Below are positions 1 to 9,395 of a stretch of 64,000 nt of DNA, in pieces. Position 1 is the stretch's first letter; the number at the start of each line of letters is the position of its first letter. The stretch covers positions 124,001 through 188,000 of the forward strand of contig NZ_CP070947.1 in NCBI RefSeq assembly GCF_017084445.1, read 5' to 3'. The notes beneath the pieces are model-generated. The model was not told the origin of the DNA. It saw only the letters and a program-made list of their open reading frames with translations, and made no database searches. The stretch is from Mycoplasma sp. Mirounga ES2805-ORL. GTDB taxonomy: Bacteria; Bacillota_I; Bacilli_A; Mycoplasmatales; Metamycoplasmataceae. A program made the translations under genes and the position numbers.

Positions 1-197
1 TTAATATTAGTATCTAAAAAGCTGCCATAATCAAAGGTTAAAATACCTTTTAAATAATTAATAAAATTTGAAAAACTATAATTTTCTACAATAATTGAGC
101 CCAAAATTACATTTAATAGAGCTAGTAAAATAATTATTACAGAAAAATAAGTAATAATTTGTTTAGCTATAAAAATTAAAATTTTTTGAAGTTTCAT
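1..197 (-). CDS. ABC transporter permease, N-terminal part only (OppB/DppB-like)
   Basis: This gene runs off the left edge of the window; about 65 N-terminal residues are visible. The ATG is at 197-195, followed by MKLQKILIFIAKQ and a hydrophobic segment at about residues 12-34. Further on comes an INYLKGILTFDYGSF stretch, which resembles the conserved piece after the first membrane helix of dipeptide/oligopeptide permeases of the OppB/DppB type (wL..il.GdfG.S). No strong Shine-Dalgarno sequence is visible. The gene is divergent from the lipoprotein at 380, so the two may share an intergenic promoter region. The family call is inferred from this short motif and the membrane pattern; the substrate cannot be told. 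Confidence 0.55.
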   Translation of the reverse strand, partial: MKLQKILIFIAKQIITYFSVIIILLALLNVILGSIIVENYSFSNFINYLKGILTFDYGSFLDTNI

Positions 198-379
198 AGT
201 TTCATTTCTACCGTTAATTGTATATAATATATTTTAGATTAACGTCTGTAGTTTCTTTAGATAATTTAAGTATTTATGTCAATTATATAATTGGCCCATT
301 TTGACATATTTACATTATCATAAATTATCTTAAATAATATAATTATTATATATTTTTAAATTAAAAAAAGGAGAGAAAT

Positions 380-2341
380 ATGAGAAAAAAAACTTTTCGC
401 TATTTGACATTTTCTTCCTTAATTGCAACTTCATCAATCCCTATGATTGCTGCGGGTTGCAACAATAATGAAAGCAGTGATTCAAAAGCGAATAAAAATA
501 GTTATTTAACTATTAAGCTTAATGATGAAGGTAAGAAAATGACCAATTTTGAAGTTGGCGATAACTTACTACAATTAAAAAAAGAAAATAGAACAGTAAA
601 TGAAATTGTTGAATATTTAAATAAGTTTACTTCTGAAGACAATAAAATTACTCTTGAAAAAAATAAAATTTACTCATTTTTAGGTTTTAAAAATTTCGGT
701 GATGACATTAATGTTTATTTTGAAGTTAATGATCTAACGAATATTGAATTCAAAACATATCAATTACAAGGATTTAAAAAGTATGTTAGTCAAGGCCTTG
801 AAGGTGATGTAAATATCTCTGGAGAAGGTGTAAGAATTGGTGATCTATTAATAAAGGAACATGTTACTGATTTAGGAGCTAAAATTGATGCTATGACATT
901 TGATAAAATGGCTAAATTAGAATATTCTAAATTAGACAGAGACCCTCAAAAAGTTCTTGAATGACTAAAACAATATATTCAAATTGAAGGTGAAATTAAT
1001 GATTCTCTTTGAGAATATAACTTTAATATTACTCAATCTCATCATCACGGAGAATATCATTACCACTTATATATTGGTGCTAAAAACAAGAAAACAGGCG
1101 ATCTTGCAAAAGGTTTTGATAGTTTAGGTCATCCAGGAATACATGTAATGGGATGATATTCACAAGAAGAATATGGTGACTTTAGTTTCTTAAATTTTGT
1201 CAATGCTAAGGGAACAACAATAAAAGCAGATACATTTGTTGAAGAGTTAAAGAATGAAGATACTTTTGCTAAGAAATTAGAAGTGTTGAAAAAATACGTT
1301 TCTGCAAACTATGATAAATACGATCCTGAAAAATCAAAATATGAATATGTTATTGATAATGACTCAATTGAAGCTGATTCTTCAAATAATTCAGTGTCTT
1401 TAAGCATTAAGATTAAGGAAAAATCTAAACCCGATGTAGAAGATAATTGGATTGAAAAATCATTAACTTTTAACGGATTTTGAACTCAAGTAACTGTTGG
1501 TGATTATTTATTTAATGTTAAATGACCAAAAGATAAAGTATCAGCTAGTGATGTTGAGGAATGATTTACTGCAAACAATAATGATCACAGTGAAGTTGTT
1601 GACATTAATTTAACAGATGATGCATTTGAAAAAATAACAGATCCTAGTCAATTTAAAGCTAGATTTGAAAAAATGGCATCAGAATTTGATAATGGAGCAA
1701 TAGCTGATAGTTGAGAAATTTCTGACGGTAATGAATACACTAGTGAAGAAAAAGAAGAAGCCGCAAAATTAAATCAAAATGCACTTATTGATGTTTTTGG
1801 CCCTTATGCTGGATGACCAAGAGTCTTTACATTAGTTAAAGAAAATGAAGGAAAGAGCATTGATGAACAAAACACTTTATTAGAAAAATGTTTTAATGAC
1901 GCAAAATCTAAAACAATAATAATCAAGAAGATTTTCTTGAGCAAAATGATACGCGATGCTAAAAAAGTTGAAGAGAAATATACAAACGCTAACATCAAAC
2001 ACGATATTCTCAAATCATTAATTGAAAATGCTATTGAAATACATGAAAAATCAACTTCTTTAAAAGCTATAACTAATGCTTATGATGGTCTTGAAGAAGA
2101 AATTGAAAATTTTGTTAAAGGAGATTTAGTTAAATTAGAATTTGATGAAATATGCAATTTATTAAATGAACGTGGATTTATAGTTGCAAAGAATACTGAC
2201 CAAAACATTTTTGAGTATGCAATTGATTATGATCAAACAAAAAGACATGGAAGTTATGTTAGTGTTTCAATAAAGGTAACTAATAAAAACACACATGAAA
2301 GTAAAAATGTTGAATTTAATATTAGAGGACTTCAAAGTTAG
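380..2341 (+). CDS. Large surface lipoprotein with a His cluster
   Basis: This encodes a 653-residue predicted lipoprotein, read through several TGA (Trp) codons. The N-terminus MRKKTFRYLTF is followed by a hydrophobic stretch ending in the lipobox IAAGC, so Cys27 should be lipidated and the protein displayed on the outer membrane face. A GGAGAG ribosome site lies just upstream. Residues 221-229 contain a dense histidine group (HHHGEYHYH), with further His in GHPGIHVMGW about 25 residues on, which suggests divalent metal binding. The HYHLYIG piece faintly recalls the HFHIYFG motif of ZinT/AdcA zinc proteins, but the rest does not match and I do not assign that family. The next gene follows after 17 bases and also encodes a His-rich lipoprotein, so the two are probably co-transcribed. 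Function unknown. Confidence 0.85.
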
Positions 2342-2358
2342 AAAGGATATTTGTTATT

Positions 2359-3348
2359 ATGAAAAAAATTAAATCATTACTATTATCGCCTATTATTTTG
2401 GCACCTGTCGCTATTGCTGCAGGATGTGGGGCTCAAAAAAATGCTGAAAATAGTTCAGACAAAACTAAACAATTGAAAGCAGAATATATAAATTTCAAAA
2501 ATGAATGAGATTCTTTTTCAAATAAATTAACTCAAAGCCGCCAAGACTTTTTTAATCAATATTCAAAAATAAATGATTTTGTTGTAAATCTAAAGGAATT
2601 TTCAAATGATGTTAAAGAAAAAGACAGCAATAAAAATCTTAAAGCTGATGCATTTTTAAAAAATGGTAAACAAAAGGAAGACGCTAATAAAGAAGCTTTA
2701 AAGGTATTTGAAGAATGATTTTCAGAAGGGAAAAAAGGTACTAAGTTTTTAAACTTTTTCAATAATTCAGTTGCTATTATTGAAGATGCTGAAACTCAAA
2801 TTGATACTAATTTAGTTAAAATTAAAACTAATGGAACTGAGCTGACTGAATTTAGTACCTTTTTCGAAACACTTAACAATAAAGAAATTAATGATTCAGA
2901 CTTACAAAGAAATTTGAAAAAAGTTTATTCATTTTTAGCAACCACAATATTTGATAAAGATGAAAAACATGATCATGCCCACGGGCATCATGATGAAGAT
3001 GGTGCTAACCATGGTGGTAACTTAAATGAACATACTCACTCTCACGCTATTATAAACATTATTAAAACAGCTTTACATGAAAATGAAGAAAGTATTGAAG
3101 AAATTGAAGAACTTAAAAGTTTTAAAGACAAGTTTGTTTTCTTTAATGACACATATCAACAAAAAATTAAAGATTTTATAACTGAAAATTTTGATGATAA
3201 TAAAATCCAATCATTAACTAATTTTATTGAAGAAGCAGAAAAAGAATTAATGACTATTGAAGATCAATTTACAAACCAAGTCATGAAACCACTAAAAAAT
3301 ATGGTTAAGATACTTAATTTAGCTGAAGATCAAATTTTTACTAAATAA
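2359..3348 (+). CDS. His-rich lipoprotein
   Basis: This is a 329-residue predicted lipoprotein. The signal peptide MKKIKSLLLSPIILAPVAIA ends in the lipobox IAAGC (Cys24), preceded by an AAAGGA ribosome site at 2342-2347. Most of the protein is charged and probably helical. A histidine/aspartate-rich loop at about residues 203-232 (KHDHAHGHHDEDG, then NEHTHSH) resembles the flexible metal-gathering loops of zinc-uptake lipoproteins such as ZnuA/AdcA, but the flanking sequence does not look like a cluster A-I solute-binding fold. It lies 17 bases after another His-containing lipoprotein gene and ends at a strong terminator, so the pair forms a two-gene unit. A metal-related role is inference from composition only. 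Confidence 0.85.
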
Positions 3349-3356
3349 TAAAATTC

Positions 3357-3388
3357 GAACATGAGTTAAAAACTTATGTTCTTTTTTT
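3357..3388 (+). terminator. Intrinsic terminator after the lipoprotein pair
   Basis: GAACATGAGT (3357-3366) pairs with ACTTATGTTC (3372-3381) around a short TAAAA loop, with G-U wobble, and is followed by a run of seven T. It begins 9 bases after the lipoprotein stop codon. Confidence 0.85.
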
Positions 3389-3470
3389 ATACATTTATAT
3401 ATTTTTTGAACGTATTATTGATATATGATTTATATAAATAATTATTAACAGAACAAAGTAAGGAGTTTTG

Positions 3471-4346
3471 ATGTCAAAATTAAAAGAAAGAAAATTTTAT
3501 AATGGTTTGCATTATATTCTTGATGAAAAAGCACAAAATGTTAGGTTATGTGAAAAATTTCATAATGATTTAATTAATAATAGAGGCCAAAAATTTAAAA
3601 TAGGATTTAAAAAATTTGGTGGATCATCAATTGGGGAAGTTTTTGAAACTGATACGTATAAAAGTAAGTTTAAGGCTTTTTGCTTTATATCTCAGTTATC
3701 AATTCCCGCATTACAAATGAAATATATCAATGCCGGTAATGTTATGGAAGGCAAAGTTTTTGAATGATTAAAAACCAAATTTCCAAAAGATAAATATCCA
3801 GATATTGATATTCAACATATTGAAGCTCCTAAAGTTGATTACGATTATTTTAAAAATAAAAGTGAATTTATTGGAGGGGTTCCTGATGGCATATTAGATA
3901 ACAATGGAATTAAATCTATTCTAGAATTAAAAGCTGTTGGTGCTAAGAAACAGGAGTGATGAGAGAAAAATGGTAATTCAGGGGTTCCCGCTGACTACAA
4001 AAAACAAGCTCAGCTTTACGCCTATCTTTTAGGTTATGATACATATTCAATTGTCGCGACGTATTTAAATGAAGATGATTATGATAATCTAGATAATGTT
4101 AATTTAGATAAACAAGTGTTTAAATACAATTTTAAGGTTAACAAACAAATGGCAAAAGATGATATTGATTATGTTCAAAAGTTTTGAGAACAGATTGTTG
4201 AAACTGGTATTTCACCACAATATAAATTACCAAGAGATTTAGATTTGGTAGAGTACTTAAGATGTCATAATAAAGAAGAGTGAAAACAATTATTTGACAG
4301 ATGAAAACAAGAAAAGAAGGTGGATGATGACATCATCTTTGAATAA
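3471..4346 (+). CDS. PD-(D/E)XK superfamily nuclease (YqaJ-like; MAGa7180-type)
   Basis: This is a 291-residue protein with an AAGGAG ribosome site at 3460-3465. The C-terminal half carries a recognisable PD-(D/E)XK nuclease core: GGVPDGIL with Asp139, then LELKAVG with Glu152 and Lys154, then a helix containing YKKQAQLYAYLLG, whose Gln matches the conserved helix residue of YqaJ/lambda-exonuclease-like enzymes. All expected catalytic residues are present, so it is probably an active DNA nuclease. The family resembles the 'MAGa7180 family putative nuclease' found across mycoplasmas; that name is from memory. The gene overlaps the next one by 23 bases, so the two products are translationally coupled. 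The exact substrate is unknown; repair, recombination or DNA uptake and degradation are possible. Confidence 0.75.
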
Positions 4347-6618
4347 AAAAAATGATATTAAATATATAAATGAAGGAAACTATATTAATAGTTATATATA
4401 TCAACCATTCTTCATATGATATTCTAAAAAAAGTGATGATGAATTAGTTCCTCAAATTGACAAATATGGCTATAAATTATATGAAAACGTAAATGATAAA
4501 GAATTTCTAGAAAATATTAAAATTGACGATGATGACCTGGAAAAAGATCGAAAAGATATCGAATGATTTAGTTCAGAATTTACCAAAATTCAATATGATT
4601 GAAATTATGATTCTCAAGCTAAAAGTGTATTTAACAAATTAAATGAGCAAGCTATTAGTTTGATAATAAATGAGTTTAAAGTCAAAAATAATAGAGAACC
4701 TAAAATAGTTTATCTCGATAGTTTTAATGATAAAGATGTAATAATTCAAAAAATGAATGAATACTTAACAAATAATGAATATGATTTAATCGCATATCCT
4801 ATTCTTTTGTTAAAGCACTCAACTAGAGAAAATGTTGATTTTTACTTAAAGTCGCAACCTTTAATATATGACAAAATTGATAAAACATTTTATTCTATGA
4901 AAGTTACAACTAGTTCAAATGTGCGTGAATATATAAAAGCTGATTTTTTATATCACTTAGCTCAAAAAATGAATATAAAAGTTAGAAATATAAAATTTTT
5001 AATTTTAAATAAATATGAAAAAACAATTAAAAAAGGTGTTGTTCCATTTAAAATAATTGAAGCTGCAAATGGTGCTAAATCTTCTACTAGTACTAGCATA
5101 AATAAAAATAGTAAAGGCGATGAAGAAGATAAATATCTTTTTGCTCAATATAAAAACACCGGAGAGTTTTTTTCAACGGAAAAATATGGAAAAGGTTTTT
5201 TAACCTTTATGGATAGTATTCAAGCCCGAAAAACCTTTTCAAACCCTACGTATAACCCTATAAAAGTTCGAGATGCGTCTTATGATAAAACTAGTGATAA
5301 ACTTTTTGAAAAAGGACTTGAATTACGTAATTTCGATAATACAATAGATTCAATAGTTTCTGCTTATTTTGAAAAAGCACCAGTTTATTCATGATATGGT
5401 TCTTTGTCCTTAAAAGACGGTATAAGCAAATATGGAGAAAATAGATACAAAAATGAAATAATTGATTTAGCCCTAGGTAGTGAAAATTATTATTCTCATA
5501 ATCTTTTAAAAACTAAATACATTAGCAAGGAGTACATCGATACTTTTATTGATATTTTATACGCAAGAAAGCAAATACCCAATTATTTTAGTAACTATGC
5601 TGTTAAACTTTTATCCGATTTTCATATAAAAGATAAGAGAATAGTTTGATATGACTATGAAGGTGTATCATCATTAATACCAATAATTGATAATTGTAGA
5701 CCTTACCAACAACTTACTAATCAAGTATCAATTATCGAGACTATTAATGGTGAAATAATTAAAAAAAATGGACAAATATCTAATAATATAGTTAAAGATC
5801 CTCTTAATTTGTCATTAGTGGATTTAGTTGACAATATAATGAATGTTTATTCAAATAAGGCAGACATGTATGTTGTTTACTCTAAAGCATATGAGAATTC
5901 AAGAAATATGGATGTTTTAAAAATGGTTGAACAAGCTTATGAAAAGGATTTAGAATTACAAGATTATTTCAAGTCTAATAATTTAAAAGGGATTACAGAT
6001 TTTCAAATTATTGTAAGTCATATAAATAATAATACTTTTGATTTAAGAGACTTTTTTAGTAATTATGACTACAACAGCGATGAACTATTATGTTTTCAAA
6101 CAAATTTGGTTAAACTTGAAAATAGAGAAAGTTATGATCTAATGAGATATGCTGAAGATGATCTAAAATTAGTAAATATTTTTTCACGTGAAGAAATCGC
6201 ACCAATATTGAAACCTAGCAAAGGTAATAAGATACCATTAATTAATATTTATGAATTATTTGGAAAAACTAGCATCAAACTAGTTGAGAAATTAATTTCT
6301 AGAAATAAATTTGATCTAATTTACGGTGATTTATTTAAAGAATATAAGAATTTAGATATCAAAAACGGATCGATGGCTATGCAAACGGCTATTCATCGTA
6401 ATCTAGGCAATATTACAGATAGAGTATGGGAACAAGAGGTTGCTAAACTAAAAGTATATTGTCAAAATGATGTTGTTATGATGCTTGTAGCTTTTTCATT
6501 TATTGAAAAGATAATTATGGATAGATTTGATAAAATTAAAGAATATAAATTCAAGTTAAGTCCAAATCAATTTTATTGAATTGACATAAATGAAGGATTT
6601 ACAATAAAAAATAAATAG
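4324..6618 (+). CDS. DUF2779 (UU173-like) protein with an RNase-H-fold exonuclease-like domain
   Basis: This 764-residue protein starts at ATG 4324, inside the end of the preceding nuclease gene, behind an AAGAAGG ribosome site. Residues about 100-200 look like a Cas4/PD-(D/E)XK-type N-terminal domain, but the usual Asp and E-x-K residues are hard to place (VTTSSNVREYIKADF region), so that core may be degenerate. Around residue 444 the DUF2779 signature begins: WYDYEG (Asp444, Glu446), SLIPIIDNCRPYQQLTNQVS, and near the C-terminus YCQNDVVMM (Tyr712, Asp716). These match motifs I and III of DEDD-type 3'-5' exonucleases. A nucleic-acid-processing role with the upstream nuclease is inferred from overlap and domain content; no experimental function is known to me. 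Confidence 0.7.
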
Positions 6619-6636
6619 TTTGTTAAGGAGAAAAAA

Positions 6637-7311
6637 ATGAAAAATACAAAATATAATCAAATGATTGACCACACTTATTTAAAAGCGGATGCAACAAAAA
6701 AAGATATAGACAAAATTATCAAGGAAGCAAAAGAATATAACTTTAAAACAGTTTGTGTAAATTCTTCATATGTTGAATATGCTAAAAAAGAATTAAAAGG
6801 AACAACTATAGGTATCACATCGGTTATTGGTTTTCCATTAGGCGCATGTTTAACATCTGCTAAGGCTTTCGAAGCTAAAGAAGCAATAAAAGCTGGAGCG
6901 GATGAAATTGATATGGTTATAAACATCGGAAAATTAAAAGATAAAGATTATGCTTATGTTCTTGAAGATATTAAAGAAGTTAAAAAAGCTTGTGGACAAA
7001 ATACATTAAAAGTTATTATTGAAACAGCTTTATTAAATGAAGATGAAATTAAGAAAATGACTGAAATAGTTATGGAATCAGGTGCTGAATTTATTAAGAC
7101 ATCTACAGGTTTTTCAACACGTGGTGCCAACCTTAATGATGTTAAATTAATGAAATCGGTTTGTGGAGATAAACTTCAAATTAAAGCAGCTGGCGGTATA
7201 AGTACATATGCTGATCTAGAGGCAATGGCAGATTCTGGCGCTAATCGTTTTGGAACTAGTCGTTCAGTTTCAATTTTAGAAGGAACTCAAGGTAACAAAA
7301 ACGATTATTAA
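6637..7311 (+). CDS. deoC: Deoxyribose-phosphate aldolase
   Basis: This 224-residue class I aldolase has the normal length for the family. It cleaves 2-deoxyribose 5-phosphate to glyceraldehyde 3-phosphate and acetaldehyde in the cytoplasm, letting the cell burn the sugar of deoxynucleosides. Diagnostic motifs are VIGFPLGA, DEIDMVINIG, FIKTSTGF (Lys154, the Schiff-base lysine) and IKAAGGI, whose Lys is the second conserved active-site lysine. An AAGGAG ribosome site lies 8 bases before the ATG. It starts 18 bases after the DUF2779 gene and ends 15 bases before tsaE, so it sits within one long plus-strand transcript. Its role fits the nucleoside importer elsewhere in the window. Confidence 0.97.
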   Translation: MKNTKYNQMIDHTYLKADATKKDIDKIIKEAKEYNFKTVCVNSSYVEYAKKELKGTTIGITSVIGFPLGACLTSAKAFEAKEAIKAGADEIDMVINIGKLKDKDYAYVLEDIKEVKKACGQNTLKVIIETALLNEDEIKKMTEIVMESGAEFIKTSTGFSTRGANLNDVKLMKSVCGDKLQIKAAGGISTYADLEAMADSGANRFGTSRSVSILEGTQGNKNDY

Positions 7312-7326
7312 TAAATAGGTATATTT

Positions 7327-7767
7327 ATGAATCAAAATTCGACAAAAAAAGAGAATAAATTATATATTCACTCTAAATTATTTCAAATAAAAAATGAGAG
7401 TGATGTTTTTTTTGTAGCGGAGTTTGTTTTGCAAAATTTAACTAAGTCTAAAATTATTTTGCTAAATGGAGACTTAGGTGCTGGTAAGACAACCCTTGTT
7501 AAACACATTGCTAAATTAATAAACATTAAAGAACCAATAACTAGTCCAACTTTCAATTACATGAAAAATTATGAGGGACTAATTCATATAGATGCCTATC
7601 ATTTAAGTGAAGATTTGGCAGAATTTGAAGATTATTATGAGAATAATATTGTCGCAATAGAATGAGCTGATAATATCCAACATAATTATTCTAATTATTT
7701 AGATATTAAAATAACTCATAACTTAGCAAATCAAAGTCATGATTTTTTAATAAAGGTGGTTAAATAA
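7327..7767 (+). CDS. tsaE: tRNA t6A biosynthesis ATPase TsaE
   Basis: This 146-residue P-loop ATPase has the typical TsaE length. TsaE works with TsaB and TsaD to place threonylcarbamoyl on A37 of ANN-decoding tRNAs. The Walker A motif GDLGAGKTTLV carries Lys54. The TSPTFNY motif and the conserved Glu-Trp pair at 112-113 (the Trp is UGA) follow. There is no clear Shine-Dalgarno sequence, so coupling to deoC is likely. The stop codon TAA shares its last A with the ATG of tsaB, and tsaB similarly overlaps tsaD, so all three t6A genes of this window are translationally linked. Confidence 0.95.
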
Positions 7768-8324
7768 TGAAATTATATTTAGATACTGCAAATAGTGATT
7801 TTGTAATTTCTATTTTTGATAACAATTTTAAAGAAGTCGAAAGTATAAAACTTTTAAATTATCAAAAGAAAGTAAATCTAATTCCGGAAAAAACTAAAGA
7901 AATACTTAAATTAACTAATACAAAAATAACTGATTATGATTGTTTTTATATAAATATAGGACCTGGATTCTTTACGGGTGTTAGAATTTCTTTAGTTTAT
8001 TTAAGAACAATTGCATTAATTTACAACATCAAGATTAAAACAATATCATCAATGCAAATACTAGCTAGACAAAATCCAGCAAAAACAGAATTTGCAATTA
8101 ATGCAAATGGTGGAAAATATTATTCATACAAAAGAACAAAAGAATTATTTAATATAAATCAAGTTACTTTAGAAAAAGGCGAACTCAATAGTTATGATGC
8201 GATTGACCATGATTTATTTATTAAGAATTTTAAATATTTTGAAAGTGATTTTAAGGATTATAAAGACTTAATGGATATTGAACCATACTATATCAAACTA
8301 CCACAAATAGGAGCTAAAAAATAA
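7767..8324 (+). CDS. tsaB: tRNA t6A biosynthesis protein TsaB
   Basis: This 185-residue ASKHA-fold protein (YeaZ/TsaB) is the inactive partner that dimerises with TsaD in the threonylcarbamoyl-transfer complex. The N-terminal MKLYLDTANSDF matches the family start (l.iDTS....), and IGPGFFTGVRISL is the typical GPGSFTGlRiG motif. It is shorter than the roughly 230 residues of most bacterial homologues and its C-terminal half is divergent, as is common in mollicutes. Start and stop each overlap the neighbouring tsa gene by one base. The assignment rests on the two motifs plus its position between tsaE and tsaD. Confidence 0.9.
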   Translation: MKLYLDTANSDFVISIFDNNFKEVESIKLLNYQKKVNLIPEKTKEILKLTNTKITDYDCFYINIGPGFFTGVRISLVYLRTIALIYNIKIKTISSMQILARQNPAKTEFAINANGGKYYSYKRTKELFNINQVTLEKGELNSYDAIDHDLFIKNFKYFESDFKDYKDLMDIEPYYIKLPQIGAKK

Positions 8325-9259
8325 TGAAAATATTAGGTATTGAAACAAGTCACGATGATACTTCTATAGCCTTATTAGAAGATGGCAAAATTATTGATAT
8401 GGTAACCATAAGTCAAATTGATATTTTTAAAGAATTTGGTGGAACTATTCCTGAATTATCAAGTCGTGAACACGTTAAAAATATTAATGTTATTGAAAAA
8501 ATATTTCTAAAAAAACATAATTTAAAAGAGATTGACTATATTGCTTATACTGAAAAACCTGGCTTGATCGGAACGCTTCAAATAGGTTACCTTTTTGCTA
8601 ACGCATTATCACTAGCCTTAGATAAACCACTTATTCCAATTAATCACTTAGAAGGACACTTCTATTCTTGCGCAATCGAGCAAGAAATTTTGTATCCATC
8701 ATTATGTTTATTAGTTTCTGGTGGACATACTCAATTAATTTTAGTTAACGATCCTTTTGATATTAAAATTATTGGGCAAACGTTAGATGATGCTGTAGGC
8801 GAAGCATTTGATAAAGTAAGTTCTAAATTAGGATTAGGTTTTCCTGGTGGTCCTATAATTGATAAAATTTCAAAAGATTATAATGGAGAAATACATAAAT
8901 TTACACAACCTAAAACTGAAGGTAAATATGATTTTTCTTTTAGTGGTTTAAAGTCTCAAGTAATTAACTTTTATCACAATAGAATACAAAGAAATGAAAA
9001 AATTGATGAATATCAAATTGCTGCTAGTTTTCAAGATTGTGCAGTAAATTACTTAATATCAAAAGTTCGCGAAGCTATGAATCAATATCAATTCAATTCT
9101 CTTGTGCTAGCTGGCGGAGTTAGTGCTAATTCTAGATTAAGAAAAGATTTTCTAGCATTATCACCTAAGGCTATTATTCCTAATTTAAAATATGCGACAG
9201 ATAATGGAGCTATGATTGCAATGTGTGCATATCAACAATTATTATTTAAAAAAAGATAA
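8324..9259 (+). CDS. tsaD: tRNA N6-adenosine threonylcarbamoyltransferase TsaD
   Basis: This 311-residue protein is the catalytic subunit that transfers the threonylcarbamoyl group to tRNA A37. The opening MKILGIETSHDDTSIAL is the family hallmark. HLEGHFYS supplies the metal-binding His108 and His112, followed by LLVSGGHTQL, DDAVGEAFDKV, LGFPGGP and LAGGVSANSRLR. Its length is close to the normal 330-340. It is the last gene of the t6A trio and is followed about 40 bases later by an intrinsic terminator. A universally conserved, probably essential gene. Confidence 0.98.
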   Translation: MKILGIETSHDDTSIALLEDGKIIDMVTISQIDIFKEFGGTIPELSSREHVKNINVIEKIFLKKHNLKEIDYIAYTEKPGLIGTLQIGYLFANALSLALDKPLIPINHLEGHFYSCAIEQEILYPSLCLLVSGGHTQLILVNDPFDIKIIGQTLDDAVGEAFDKVSSKLGLGFPGGPIIDKISKDYNGEIHKFTQPKTEGKYDFSFSGLKSQVINFYHNRIQRNEKIDEYQIAASFQDCAVNYLISKVREAMNQYQFNSLVLAGGVSANSRLRKDFLALSPKAIIPNLKYATDNGAMIAMCAYQQLLFKKR

Positions 9260-9300
9260 AACTTTTGTGTTAATAATTTCAAAAGTTGCCAATATGATTC

Positions 9301-9330
9301 AGATTTAGATAAATAATTCTAAATCTTTTA
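9301..9330 (+). terminator. Intrinsic terminator after tsaD
   Basis: A perfect 9-bp stem, AGATTTAGA (9301-9309) and TCTAAATCT (9318-9326), has an 8-base loop and is followed by TTTA. It ends the long transcript that begins with the nuclease genes. Confidence 0.75.
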
Positions 9331-9341
9331 TTACTATGAAT

Positions 9342-9347
9342 TATAAT
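9342..9347 (+). promoter_or_regulatory. Candidate -10 box for the coiled-coil protein gene
   Basis: An exact TATAAT lies 48 bases before the ATG at 9396 and just after the preceding terminator. No convincing -35 box is visible. Confidence 0.45.
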
Positions 9348-9395
9348 AAATATACTTATATTATTAGTATTTAGTTATTTAGAATGCGAGGCACT

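Noticed and set aside
1034-1180. ZinT/AdcA-like zinc domain in the first lipoprotein
   Set aside because: Only HYHLYIG resembles the motif; the following Trp-Pro-Thr-Tyr segment and the preceding Asp-His-Asn are not there.
380-2341. Apparent series of short broken frames, as if the gene were degraded
   Set aside because: All breaks are TGA and the frame is otherwise open to a TAG at 2341. The same holds for lon, leuS, valS and others whose conserved Trp positions fall on TGA, so the code is the mollicute one and the genes are intact.
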